From Thiobacillus sp. UBA6918 (GTDB lineage Bacteria; Pseudomonadota; Gammaproteobacteria; Burkholderiales; Thiobacillaceae), in the NCBI GenBank assembly GCA_002450925.1, contig DKAU01000030.1:1-9275 (forward strand): a DNA stretch of 9,275 nt, in the 5' to 3' direction. The notes under the pieces were generated by a model. The model saw only the letters and a program-made list of their open reading frames with translations, was not told the DNA's origin and did not search any database. Made by a program: the position numbers and the translations under genes. Shown in pieces: positions 1-6,310 of this stretch. Position 1 is the first letter of the stretch. Every line of letters starts with the position of its first letter.

Positions 1-278
1 TCGGGCAGTTCCGGGTAGTCCTCGGTAATGGCGTTGAATACCTGTATGGCCTCGGGGGATTTACCCTGGTCTGCGAGAATAAGGCCTTTCAAGAATCTTA
101 CCTGCGCGTCCTTGGGGTTTTTGGACAGGAACTGGTTGGCGCGTGTCAGCGCGGTATCTAGTTCGCCCTTGCGAAAGAGCTGGTTAATCTCCTGGATATC
201 ATCAGCCTGAACACACTGCGGAAACAGCAGTGAGACACTGAGGGCAAGCAGGAAAGCTAATCTTTGCAAACTGGGCAT
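1..278 (-). CDS. Secreted TPR-repeat protein, C-terminus cut by the window edge
   Basis: The reading frame is open from an ATG at 278 down to base 1, giving 92 codons with no stop, so this is the N-terminal part of a longer protein. Residues 1-25 look like a Sec signal peptide: a basic start (MPSLQR), a hydrophobic core rich in Leu, and a VQA-DD cleavage site. There is a Cys at 22 but no proper lipobox. From about residue 27 the sequence has the helical spacing of tetratricopeptide repeats, for example FRKGELDTALTRANQFL followed by NPKDAQVRFLKGLILADQGK and PEAIQVFNAI. TPR proteins are protein-protein interaction scaffolds, here probably periplasmic. It is divergent from cysS with 105 bases between the starts. 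A TPR gene beside cysS is, from memory, a common betaproteobacterial arrangement. No strong ribosome binding site is visible. The specific function is unknown. Confidence 0.8.
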   Translation of the reverse strand, partial: MPSLQRLAFLLALSVSLLFPQCVQADDIQEINQLFRKGELDTALTRANQFLSKNPKDAQVRFLKGLILADQGKSPEAIQVFNAITEDYPELP

Positions 279-383
279 TGTGTTAAACTCAAATCCAAAT
301 GATCATCAACACCGAATTCTAACAACTCCCCTATAACTGTGGGTGGTTTGCTTCTAACAGTAGCCAACCCTTCCTTACTCTCC

Positions 384-1757
384 ATGCTCAAGCTGTACAA
401 CTCTTTAAGCCGTCGGTTGGAAGATTTTGTGCCCATCCGGCCGAGCCAGGTTCGCATCTATGTGTGCGGCATGACTGTTTATGATTTTTGTCATTTGGGA
501 CACGCCCGCGTTTTTGTCGTGTTCGACATGGTAGTCCGCTGGCTTAGGGCTTCCGGCTTTCAGGTCCAGTATGTCCGCAATATTACGGACATAGACGACA
601 AAATCATTAAGCGCGCACATGAAAACGGCGAGACTCCGGCCGAACTGACTGGCCGTTTCATCAAGGCAATGCACGAGGATGAGACCAAACTCGGCGTGTT
701 GCCGCCCGATGCCGAGCCTCGAGCCACTGAGTATGTGGCAGAAATGCTATCCATGATCGGTGCCTTGGTGGATAAGGGCTTGGCATACCGTGCTGACAAC
801 GGAGATGTGTATTACTCGGTGCATGGTTTCCCTGCATATGGCGCTTTGTCAGGCAAATCCCTTGATGATTTACGTGCCGGAGAGCGGGTCGAGGTAGACC
901 CCAACAAGCGCGACCCAATGGATTTCGTTCTTTGGAAGGCCGCAAAGCAGGGTGAACCATCCTGGGAAAGCCCTTGGGGTCCGGGTCGTCCGGGCTGGCA
1001 TATCGAGTGCTCTGCGATGAGCGGCAAGCTTCTGGGTGCCCATTTCGATATTCATGGTGGCGGGCAGGATCTTCAGTTTCCACATCATGAAAATGAGATT
1101 GCTCAATCGGAAGGGACACACGGCTGCAAGTTCGTGAATTACTGGCTGCACAACGGCTTCGTGCGTGTGGACAACGAAAAAATGTCCAAGAGTCTGGGCA
1201 ATTTTTTCACCATCCGCGAAGTGCTTGATAAGTTTGATCCCGAGGTCGTACGGTTCTTTATCCTGCGAGCACATTATCGCAGCCCGCTTAACTATTCGGA
1301 TGTGCATCTAGAAGATGCAAAGGGGGCCTTGACCCGCTTGTATACAGCCTTGAAAAACGTGCCGCCCGCTGAAACGGCAATTGACTGGGAAAACCCGTTG
1401 GCGGCTCGTTATAGAGCTGCCATGGACGAGGATTTTGGTACACCGGAAGCGGTAGCTGTGCTGTTCGAATTAGCAAGTGAAGCAAACAAGCTGCAGGATT
1501 CAGGGCTTTCGGGCTTATTAAAGTCTCTGGGTGGTGTGCTGGGATTGTTGCAGGATGATCCGGAAGGTTTCTTGAAGCGTTGGGTTGGCGAGTCTGTGGG
1601 GCCTCAGGAGACTGACATAGAAGCAATGATTACTGCCAGAGATGATGCAAAAAAATCCAGAAATTTTTCTGAGGCTGATCGCATACGCGACGAACTGAGG
1701 GTGTCGGGAATCATCCTGGAGGACGGCCCCTTGGGTACAACTTGGCGTAGAGGTTGA
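384..1757 (+). CDS. cysS: Cysteinyl-tRNA synthetase
   Basis: Class I aminoacyl-tRNA synthetase that charges tRNA-Cys with cysteine using ATP in the cytoplasm. The protein is 457 residues, close to the 461 of E. coli. Visible motifs are the HIGH-type signature H37-L-G-H40 and KMSKS at 266-270. The zinc ligands are C28, C209, H234 and E238, the same positions as in the E. coli enzyme. The conserved stretch YVRNITDIDDKIIKRA lies at 63-78. The C-terminal region (about 411-450) has the DALR-like helical end. The frame is open further upstream to 339, but the ATG at 384 gives the usual family N-terminus MLKLYNSLSR, so I chose it. The region before it (CCTTCCTTACTCTCC) is pyrimidine-rich and lacks a Shine-Dalgarno site. 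It is transcribed alone and ends at the palindromic terminator at 1780-1805. Confidence 0.97.
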   Translation: MLKLYNSLSRRLEDFVPIRPSQVRIYVCGMTVYDFCHLGHARVFVVFDMVVRWLRASGFQVQYVRNITDIDDKIIKRAHENGETPAELTGRFIKAMHEDETKLGVLPPDAEPRATEYVAEMLSMIGALVDKGLAYRADNGDVYYSVHGFPAYGALSGKSLDDLRAGERVEVDPNKRDPMDFVLWKAAKQGEPSWESPWGPGRPGWHIECSAMSGKLLGAHFDIHGGGQDLQFPHHENEIAQSEGTHGCKFVNYWLHNGFVRVDNEKMSKSLGNFFTIREVLDKFDPEVVRFFILRAHYRSPLNYSDVHLEDAKGALTRLYTALKNVPPAETAIDWENPLAARYRAAMDEDFGTPEAVAVLFELASEANKLQDSGLSGLLKSLGGVLGLLQDDPEGFLKRWVGESVGPQETDIEAMITARDDAKKSRNFSEADRIRDELRVSGIILEDGPLGTTWRRG

Positions 1758-1779
1758 TTTGTGCAGAGACACCAATAAA

Positions 1780-1805
1780 AAACGGGACGCCATGGCGTCC
1801 CGTTT
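1780..1805. terminator. Bidirectional Rho-independent terminator between cysS and the convergent repeat gene
   Basis: A 26-base perfect palindrome, with arms AAACGGGACGC and GCGTCCCGTTT around CATG, lies in the 65-base gap between two convergent genes. On the minus strand the hairpin is followed by an unbroken T6 tract (CCCGTTTTTTATT). On the plus strand the tract is interrupted (CCCGTTTGATTTT). It should therefore stop both transcripts, probably more strongly on the minus strand. Confidence 0.85.
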
Positions 1806-1822
1806 GATTTTGCTGCATCCAA

Positions 1823-2473
1823 TTACTTGGCAGCAGGAGCAGCCTGGAACGGGAAGAAGTTCATGGGATTGAATGCGGCAGCGGTAGAACCGTAGGCCTT
1901 GGGGTCGGCGAAGGCGCCGAAAGTGCCATAGGTCTTGGGGTCAGCAGCAACTGCGGCATACTTGTTGACGTTGTTCATGTCGGCCATCTTGAAGAAACCT
2001 TCGTAGTTCTTCATGTCCATGGAAGCACCCATCCACTTGGTATACAGAGCGGGGTTCATGGCGTTCATGGCGGGCTGGTAGTTTTTCATATCCATGGAAG
2101 CAGTCATCCAGCGCATCATCTTGGCAGGATCAGCCATCTTCACCATGAAAGCGGTGTAGAAGTTGGGGTCCATGCCGGCGGCCATCCATTTGGCGGCAAC
2201 AGCGGGGTCAGCATAGGCCATGCCGTTGGTGAAAACAGCGGGATCCATGGAAGCATTGGCAGCCTTAACGTAGGTGGCGGGTTCCATGGAAGCGTTAGCG
2301 GCATTCACGTAGAAACCGGGTTCGGTCATGGCGTTGGCCATTTCCAGAACTGCCTTGGGGTCTTTGAAGGCGCTGCTCAGGGCAACGGGGTTGGTAACGG
2401 TGTCGACAGTCGCGTCAGCGAATGCAACTTGAGTAGCAGCAAGGGCAGCGACCAGGGCGATCTTCTTCATCAT
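1823..2473 (-). CDS. Exported methionine-rich tandem-repeat protein A (unrecognised family)
   Basis: 216 residues. Residues 1-19 form a signal peptide (MMKKIALVAALAATQVAFA, then D20), so the protein is likely periplasmic, outer-membrane associated or secreted. The mature part is almost entirely a tandem array of about 14 units with consensus D/E/N-P-x-x-Y-x-x-W-M-x-x-x-M. Units begin at residues 38, 51, 64, 77, 89, 102, 115, 128, 140, 153, 165, 178, 190 and 202, that is every 12 or 13 residues. By my count there are 22 Met among 197 mature residues and no Cys or His. The C-terminus (NPMNFFPFQAAPAAK) is Ala/Pro/Phe rich. The start is supported by AGGAG on the minus strand (2486-2482), 8 bases from the first ATG; a second ATG follows at once. 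It is a paralogue of the next gene upstream and ends at a shared palindromic terminator. I do not recognise the family; function unknown. Confidence 0.85.
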   Translation of the reverse strand: MMKKIALVAALAATQVAFADATVDTVTNPVALSSAFKDPKAVLEMANAMTEPGFYVNAANASMEPATYVKAANASMDPAVFTNGMAYADPAVAAKWMAAGMDPNFYTAFMVKMADPAKMMRWMTASMDMKNYQPAMNAMNPALYTKWMGASMDMKNYEGFFKMADMNNVNKYAAVAADPKTYGTFGAFADPKAYGSTAAAFNPMNFFPFQAAPAAK

Positions 2474-2546
2474 TTAAAACTCTCCTGTTGGTTGATAGGG
2501 TAAGGGAAATCCGTTCTGCTGAATTGCGTTCAGTTAAGGTAATAAT

Positions 2547-2575
2547 ATACTAATAAAGAAAATACTAATATACGA
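2547..2575 (-). promoter_or_regulatory. AT-rich repeated element upstream of repeat gene A
   Basis: This lies about 75-100 bases upstream of the start of repeat gene A, in the gap after the terminator of repeat gene B. The 9-base direct repeat ATACTAATA occurs at 2547-2555 and 2562-2570, 15 bases apart, and the second copy runs into TATACGA (2569-2575). The TATACGA core also occurs upstream of repeat gene B. It may be an operator or part of a promoter; no clear -35 element was found, so a role is inference. Confidence 0.3.
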
Positions 2576-2591
2576 TGTGAGTAGGGGTAAT

Positions 2592-2619
2592 AAAAAAGCC
2601 GGCTTGCGCCGGCTTTTTT
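2592..2619 (-). terminator. Rho-independent terminator after repeat gene B
   Basis: A 12-bp stem (AAAAAAGCCGGC paired with GCCGGCTTTTTT) around the loop TTGC, 18 bases past the stop codon of repeat gene B on the minus strand. Because both sides carry A/T runs it is symmetric and could work in either direction. It separates the transcript of repeat gene B from that of repeat gene A. Confidence 0.88.
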
Positions 2620-2636
2620 GTGTCATATACGCAACA

Positions 2637-3479
2637 TTACTTAGCGGTTGCGGGAGCCGGCGCTGATTGTGGTGCCGGCATCATGCCCATCCATGCGTTG
2701 GGGTCAAACATGTTGAAGTTTGGTGCGGCTTGGCCCTGAGCAGCAGGCTGGCCATAGGCCGGGGCCATCATGCCCATCCATGCGTTCGGATCGAAGAAAT
2801 TCATGGTGCCTGCCGGGGCTGCAACGGCGCCCATGGGGGCAGCGTAAGTTCCAGGGTTCATCATGTTGCCCCAGGAGCCATAAGTGGCGGGATTCATGCC
2901 CTGACCCATCCAGCCCATGTACATGCTGGGGTTCATCGGGGCCATCATCATGGACATGGCGCGTGGATCCATGGGGGCCATCATCCACTTCATATACAGG
3001 TTGGGGTTCATGCCCTGCATCATCATGTTCCACATCTTGGGGTCCATGGGCATCATGCCCCAGCGCATCATCTTGCCCGGGTCGGCCCACTGAGTCATCA
3101 GTGCGGTGTAGAAGTTGGGGTCCATGCCTGCACCCATCCAGCGCATGTACATGTTGGGATCGGCAAATTGCATATAGTTATTCATGGAGCGGGGATCCAT
3201 CATGGTTCCCATCATGCGGTACCAGTTGCCCGGTTCCATCATGTTCGAGCCCATCTGGGTGTAAAAACCAGGCTCGGTTACGGCGTTGGACCAAGGAACG
3301 AATACCTTGGGATCACGATAAGCAGAACCATTGCGGGTGAAATCGGTCATGCGCTCCAGCCACTGGTCGTTGGTTTGCGGGACGGAGGGGGCAGAGGTTG
3401 CTCCAGCGGGGGCGGCGTCTGCTGCCATGACGGATTGAGCCAGCAAGAGGCTTGCTGCGAGTACGGTAAGCTTTTTCAT
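2637..3479 (-). CDS. Exported, very methionine-rich tandem-repeat protein B (unrecognised family)
   Basis: 280 residues from the ATG at 3479. An upstream in-frame ATG at 3494 exists, but AAGGAG (3491-3486) lies 6 bases before 3479 and the signal peptide MKKLTVLAASLLLAQSVMA starts there, so the shorter form is preferred. After cleavage near A19 and an Ala/Pro linker come units starting D/E/N-P at residues 56, 69, 82, 95, 107, 120, 133, 146, 158, 171, 183, 196 and 208. Two looser C-terminal FDPNAWMGMM units follow at 230 and 259. By my count about 49 of 261 mature residues are Met, with many MM and MMM runs, many Trp and Tyr, and no Cys or His. It aligns unit for unit with repeat protein A. The tail (PAPQSAPAPATAK) is Pro/Ala rich. 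Location is probably periplasm or outside. Possible roles (oxidant sink, Cu(I) binding, structural coat) are speculation; the family is not recognised. Confidence 0.85.
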   Translation of the reverse strand: MKKLTVLAASLLLAQSVMAADAAPAGATSAPSVPQTNDQWLERMTDFTRNGSAYRDPKVFVPWSNAVTEPGFYTQMGSNMMEPGNWYRMMGTMMDPRSMNNYMQFADPNMYMRWMGAGMDPNFYTALMTQWADPGKMMRWGMMPMDPKMWNMMMQGMNPNLYMKWMMAPMDPRAMSMMMAPMNPSMYMGWMGQGMNPATYGSWGNMMNPGTYAAPMGAVAAPAGTMNFFDPNAWMGMMAPAYGQPAAQGQAAPNFNMFDPNAWMGMMPAPQSAPAPATAK

Positions 3480-3536
3480 GTTGCGCTCCTTCATTTGGTA
3501 AGGGTGTCTTCGGTCAATTGTTTGGGGTAAAAATTT

Positions 3537-3583
3537 ACTATACGAAACTGGAAGTCATACTATACGAATATTCGAATATACGC
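3537..3583 (-). promoter_or_regulatory. Repeated TATACG element and palindrome upstream of repeat gene B
   Basis: Within the 248-base gap between repeat gene B and the DUF72-like gene, ACTATACGAA occurs exactly at 3537-3546 and 3559-3568, 22 bases apart (about two helical turns). A third TATACG is at 3577-3582, and the palindrome CGAATATTCG is at 3565-3574. On the minus strand each ACTATA reads TATAGT, a plausible -10 hexamer about 58-85 bases before the gene B start, but no good -35 is seen. Phased copies suggest regulator binding or a non-housekeeping sigma factor. The rest of the gap (3584-3727) holds nothing I can support. Confidence 0.35.
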
Positions 3584-3727
3584 AATAGAAGAACAAGGGA
3601 TGCTGTTATCTGAATTTAAGCTCGATACATGAATGGTTTGATAGGTCGTTTTCGTCTATGGCAAAGTCCGGTTATGTTTTGCATGGACATGGTCAGGTTA
3701 GGGTAAGAAAAATCTTTAATTATCAAA

Positions 3728-4189
3728 ATGATGAGTAATTACAACGTGTATTTGGGGTCTGTTGGCTGGGTCCATCCAGAGTGGCAGGGTGATTTTTATC
3801 CTGAAGATATGCCCGAGGATTGGCAGTTGGCTTTTTACAACAGCCAGTTCCGTTGTGTGTACCTGCCTTTTGAACAATGGAGGAAGTCTTCTGACGCTGA
3901 AATCAAGAATTGGCTTCAGGAAGCCCGGGAAGGGTTTGTTTTTGTTTTACAGAAGGCTGACGATAGCGACGATGAAACAAGCCGACTTGCACAGTGTTTC
4001 GGTGCAAAAGGAATATTTTCAGATCAAATCGAACTGGTTTGGCTTGAGGAGGAAACAGACATGCGCCAATTGGCGCAACGCATGCAAAAGTCCGTGCAGA
4101 GCGGTATTCCCCTGTTTCTCATTGCGCGCGATTCTTCATTGACGCATATGAGACAAGTAAAAGAATTGATGGATGTTGTGGGTGTTTAA
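3728..4189 (+). CDS. Short DUF72-like protein
   Basis: 153 residues, no signal peptide, so probably cytoplasmic. The N-terminus (VYLGSVGWVHPEWQG at 7-21, FYPEDMPEDW at 23-32, then FYNSQFRCVYLP at 36-47) matches the opening of DUF72 (YecE-like) proteins, which usually begin I-Y-x-G-T-S-G-W, then a W-x-G-x-F-Y-P element and a Y-x-x-x-F motif. REGFVFVLQKA near 67-77 fits the next DUF72 strand. DUF72 proteins are normally about 240-290 residues, so this is a short, divergent form lacking much of the barrel. The end is an ordinary stop and no remnant is visible in the 64 bases downstream. No Shine-Dalgarno site is obvious before either of the two adjacent ATGs (3728, 3731). It lies 64 bases before mlaF on the same strand and may be cotranscribed. 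DUF72 has no firmly known reaction; no function assigned. Confidence 0.7.
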   Translation: MMSNYNVYLGSVGWVHPEWQGDFYPEDMPEDWQLAFYNSQFRCVYLPFEQWRKSSDAEIKNWLQEAREGFVFVLQKADDSDDETSRLAQCFGAKGIFSDQIELVWLEEETDMRQLAQRMQKSVQSGIPLFLIARDSSLTHMRQVKELMDVVGV

Positions 4190-4253
4190 AGCCCAATGAC
4201 ATCTAGGGTTCCGATAAAATTTAAATCGGATAGAAAAACTACGGGCCAAGACA

Positions 4254-5051
4254 TTGGAAAACCTGGTAGAAATTGAAAACGTCACCTTTGGTTATAACGC
4301 ACGGCCAATCTTGAAGGGAATCAATATGACCGCCAAACGCGGTCAGGTTGTGGCCATCATGGGCAGCAGTGGTTGTGGAAAAACAACATTGCTCAGGCTG
4401 ATTGGCGGCCAGATCAAGCCAAGCAAGGGTCTTGTTCGTGTGGCTGGACAAAACGTTGCCGAACTGGAACAAGACGGTCTGTATGAATTGCGCCGCAAGA
4501 TGGGCATGCTGTTCCAGTTTGGAGCCTTGTTTACTGACATGAATGTGTTCGACAACATCGCTTTTCAACTGCGTGAACATACCAGCCTTCCTGAAGAGAT
4601 CATTCGTGACCTGGTTCTGATGAAACTCCACGCGGTTGGTTTACGCGGGGCGGCCAATCTCATGCCGTCCGAGCTTTCAGGCGGCATGGCCAGGCGAGTG
4701 GCACTTGCTCGAGCCATTGCGCTTGAGCCCACGCTGGTGATGTATGACGAGCCTTTTGCAGGTTTGGACCCTATATCTCTAGGTGTTATCGGAAATATTA
4801 TTCGCCGTCTTACCGATACGCTGGGTCTGACATCCATCGTGGTGACGCACGATGTGCAGGAATCACTCAAAATTGTTGATTATGTCTATTTCATTTCCGA
4901 AGGGGTCATTGAGGCCGAAGGGTCTGCAGAAGAGATGCGCGCTTCTGACCTGCCATTTGTGCACCAATTCGTGCATGGCGAGCCGGACGGTCCAGTGCCT
5001 TTCCAGTATCCGGCACCGCCCTACGCTGAAGATCTGGGGTTGAGCCTGTGA
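4254..5051 (+). CDS. mlaF: Phospholipid ABC transporter ATP-binding protein MlaF
   Basis: Cytoplasmic ATPase of the MlaFEDB inner-membrane complex, which moves phospholipids between the inner membrane and the periplasmic carrier MlaC. 265 residues: Walker A GSSGCGKTT at 37-45, Q-loop Q88, ABC signature LSGGM at 141-145, Walker B LVMYDEP at 161-167 with catalytic E166, and H-loop H199. Family hallmarks close to E. coli MlaF include LLRLIGGQI, MLFQFGALFTDMNVFDN, VGLRGAANLMPSELSGGMAR and the C-terminal extension DGPVPFQYPAPPY. The start is TTG at 4254: the frame is closed by a stop at 4215 and no ATG or GTG lies between, while the next ATG (4326) would delete the first strand. The upstream gap has a small inverted repeat (TCCGAT at 4210-4215, ATCGGA at 4225-4230) and AT-rich sequence that may hold a promoter, but no convincing -35/-10 pair. 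Confidence 0.95.
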   Translation: MENLVEIENVTFGYNARPILKGINMTAKRGQVVAIMGSSGCGKTTLLRLIGGQIKPSKGLVRVAGQNVAELEQDGLYELRRKMGMLFQFGALFTDMNVFDNIAFQLREHTSLPEEIIRDLVLMKLHAVGLRGAANLMPSELSGGMARRVALARAIALEPTLVMYDEPFAGLDPISLGVIGNIIRRLTDTLGLTSIVVTHDVQESLKIVDYVYFISEGVIEAEGSAEEMRASDLPFVHQFVHGEPDGPVPFQYPAPPYAEDLGLSL

Positions 5052-5842
5052 TCGCGCCGCTTAGAGTTATAGCCAGACTGGGGCGATATACGCTTGACGG
5101 TATTTCTCGAACGGGATTTGCCGCACGTTTTTTTCTGGCGACTTTGCTGCACTCTGGCACGGCATTCAGGCGCTTTGGCCTGACAATTCGGGAGATCTAT
5201 TTTGCCGGCGTGCTGTCGCTGATCATCATCCTTGTTTCGGGACTGTTCGTTGGTATGGTATTGGGACTGCAGGGCTACGAGACATTGCAAACTTATGGTT
5301 CGGAGTCGGCTCTGGGTGTTTTGGTGGCTTTGTCGCTGGTTCGGGAACTGGGGCCGGTGGTTGCCGGGTTGTTGTTTGCCAGCCGTGCCGGTTCGGCCAT
5401 AACGGCCGAAATAGGTCTGATGAAGGCGACCGAGCAACTCTCTGCCATGGAAATGATGGCAGTGGACCCGGTTGCACGTGTCATTGCGCCGCGTTTCTGG
5501 GCTGGTGTCATCTCAATGCCCATGTTGGCGGCCATGTTTTCAGCTGTTGGCATTTTCGGCGGCTATCTGGTTGGCGTTGTGCTGATTGGGGTTGACGAAG
5601 GGAGTTTCTGGTCTCAAATGCAGGACAAAGTGGATTTCCAGGCAGACATTATCAATGGCGTGGTAAAAAGCGTGGTGTTTGGCATAGCGGTGACAGCGAT
5701 TGCACTTTTTGAAGGCTACGATGCACCTCCAACGGCTGAAGGTGTATCGGGGGCGACTACCCGCACGGTGGTGACTTCCAGTCTTGCCATACTTGGACTG
5801 GATTTCATATTGACGGCATTCATGTTTCGGGGAGTAAGTTGA
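5048..5842 (+). CDS. mlaE: Phospholipid ABC transporter permease MlaE
   Basis: Inner-membrane permease of the MlaFEDB complex (MlaE/DUF140 family). 264 residues against about 260 in E. coli. There is an amphipathic N-terminal region and about five hydrophobic segments, near 51-75, 88-112, 150-181, 206-222 and 243-262. Conserved family motifs are ELGPVVAGLLFASRAGSA at 100-117, EIGLMKATEQL at 121-131 and MEMMAVDP at 134-141; this cytoplasmic region contacts MlaF. The GTG start at 5048 overlaps the mlaF stop by four bases (GTGA), indicating translational coupling, and no other start gives the family N-terminus. The C-terminal GYDAPPTAEGVSGATTRTVV is also typical. The stop is immediately followed by the mlaD ATG. 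Confidence 0.95.
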   Translation: MIAPLRVIARLGRYTLDGISRTGFAARFFLATLLHSGTAFRRFGLTIREIYFAGVLSLIIILVSGLFVGMVLGLQGYETLQTYGSESALGVLVALSLVRELGPVVAGLLFASRAGSAITAEIGLMKATEQLSAMEMMAVDPVARVIAPRFWAGVISMPMLAAMFSAVGIFGGYLVGVVLIGVDEGSFWSQMQDKVDFQADIINGVVKSVVFGIAVTAIALFEGYDAPPTAEGVSGATTRTVVTSSLAILGLDFILTAFMFRGVS

Positions 5843-6310
5843 ATGAGTAGGGCTTGGCTGGATTTGTGGGTCGGGTTGTTTGTGGCGGCAGGCATAGGCG
5901 CCCTGATGTTTCTTGCGCTTAAGGTCGGGAGCATGAACACCGTAAACAAGGATGAGAGTTATCAGGTTATCGCCCATTTCGACAATATTGGTGGATTGAA
6001 AGTGCGTGCACCCATCAAAAGTGCCGGGGTGGTGGTAGGGCGGGTCACCGCGATCAGCTTTGATGACAAAGTTTATGAAGCTGAGGTCACGATGACCTTG
6101 GAAAAACGTTATGCGTTTCCCAGGGATTCTTCGGCTTCCATCCTGACTTCCGGCTTGCTGGGCGAGCAATATATAGGCTTGGAAGCAGGTGGTGATGACG
6201 TAAAATTGAATAATGGTGATCGGGTTAAGCTGACCCAGTCGGCAGTCGTTCTGGAAAACCTGATTGGACAGTTTTTATACAGTAAGGCTCAAGAAGGAGC
6301 TGGTAATTGA
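5843..6310 (+). CDS. mlaD: Phospholipid transport MCE-domain protein MlaD
   Basis: Membrane-anchored periplasmic MCE protein. In E. coli six copies form a ring with a hydrophobic pore on top of MlaE, passing lipid to or from MlaC. 155 residues: one N-terminal transmembrane helix at about 8-28, then the MCE domain at about 39-117 with FDNIGGLKVRAPIKSAGVVVGRV and TSGLLGEQYIGLEAG. The pore-lining C-terminal helix VVLENLIGQFLY is at 135-146. It is shorter than E. coli MlaD (183) because the disordered C-terminal tail is almost absent. ATG at 5843 directly follows the mlaE stop, with GGGGAG (5829-5834) 8 bases upstream. The 3' end overlaps the TolC-family gene. Confidence 0.95.
   Translation: MSRAWLDLWVGLFVAAGIGALMFLALKVGSMNTVNKDESYQVIAHFDNIGGLKVRAPIKSAGVVVGRVTAISFDDKVYEAEVTMTLEKRYAFPRDSSASILTSGLLGEQYIGLEAGGDDVKLNNGDRVKLTQSAVVLENLIGQFLYSKAQEGAGN

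Noticed and set aside
661..1119. Long minus-strand frames opposite cysS
   Set aside because: Shadows of the conserved cysS coding sequence, with no start signals or domain likeness.
2704..3090. 128-codon minus-strand frame overlapping repeat gene B in another phase
   Set aside because: A frame-shifted reading of the same repeat; Gly/Asp/His-rich with no signal peptide or ribosome site.
1823..3479. The tandem repeats as a CRISPR array or a DNA-level minisatellite
   Set aside because: The periodicity is at protein level, with units of 36 or 39 bases that differ in sequence; there are no identical repeats separated by unique spacers.
2667..3530. 287-codon open frame on the plus strand, rich in His, opposite repeat gene B
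   Set aside because: It is the antisense of Met and Asp-Pro codons (ATG reads CAT, His, on the other strand), which makes long His-rich frames with no stops. It has no sensible start signal or domain, while the minus-strand gene has a Shine-Dalgarno site, a signal peptide and a terminator.
3630..3707. 25-codon open frame in the gap before the DUF72-like gene
   Set aside because: No Shine-Dalgarno site and no recognisable peptide character; chance-level length.
4196..4226. A sigma-70 promoter for mlaF using ATGACA and a TAAAAT or TTAAAT -10
   Set aside because: Spacers would be 13 or 19 bases, so neither pair is convincing; recorded only as a possibility in the mlaF entry.
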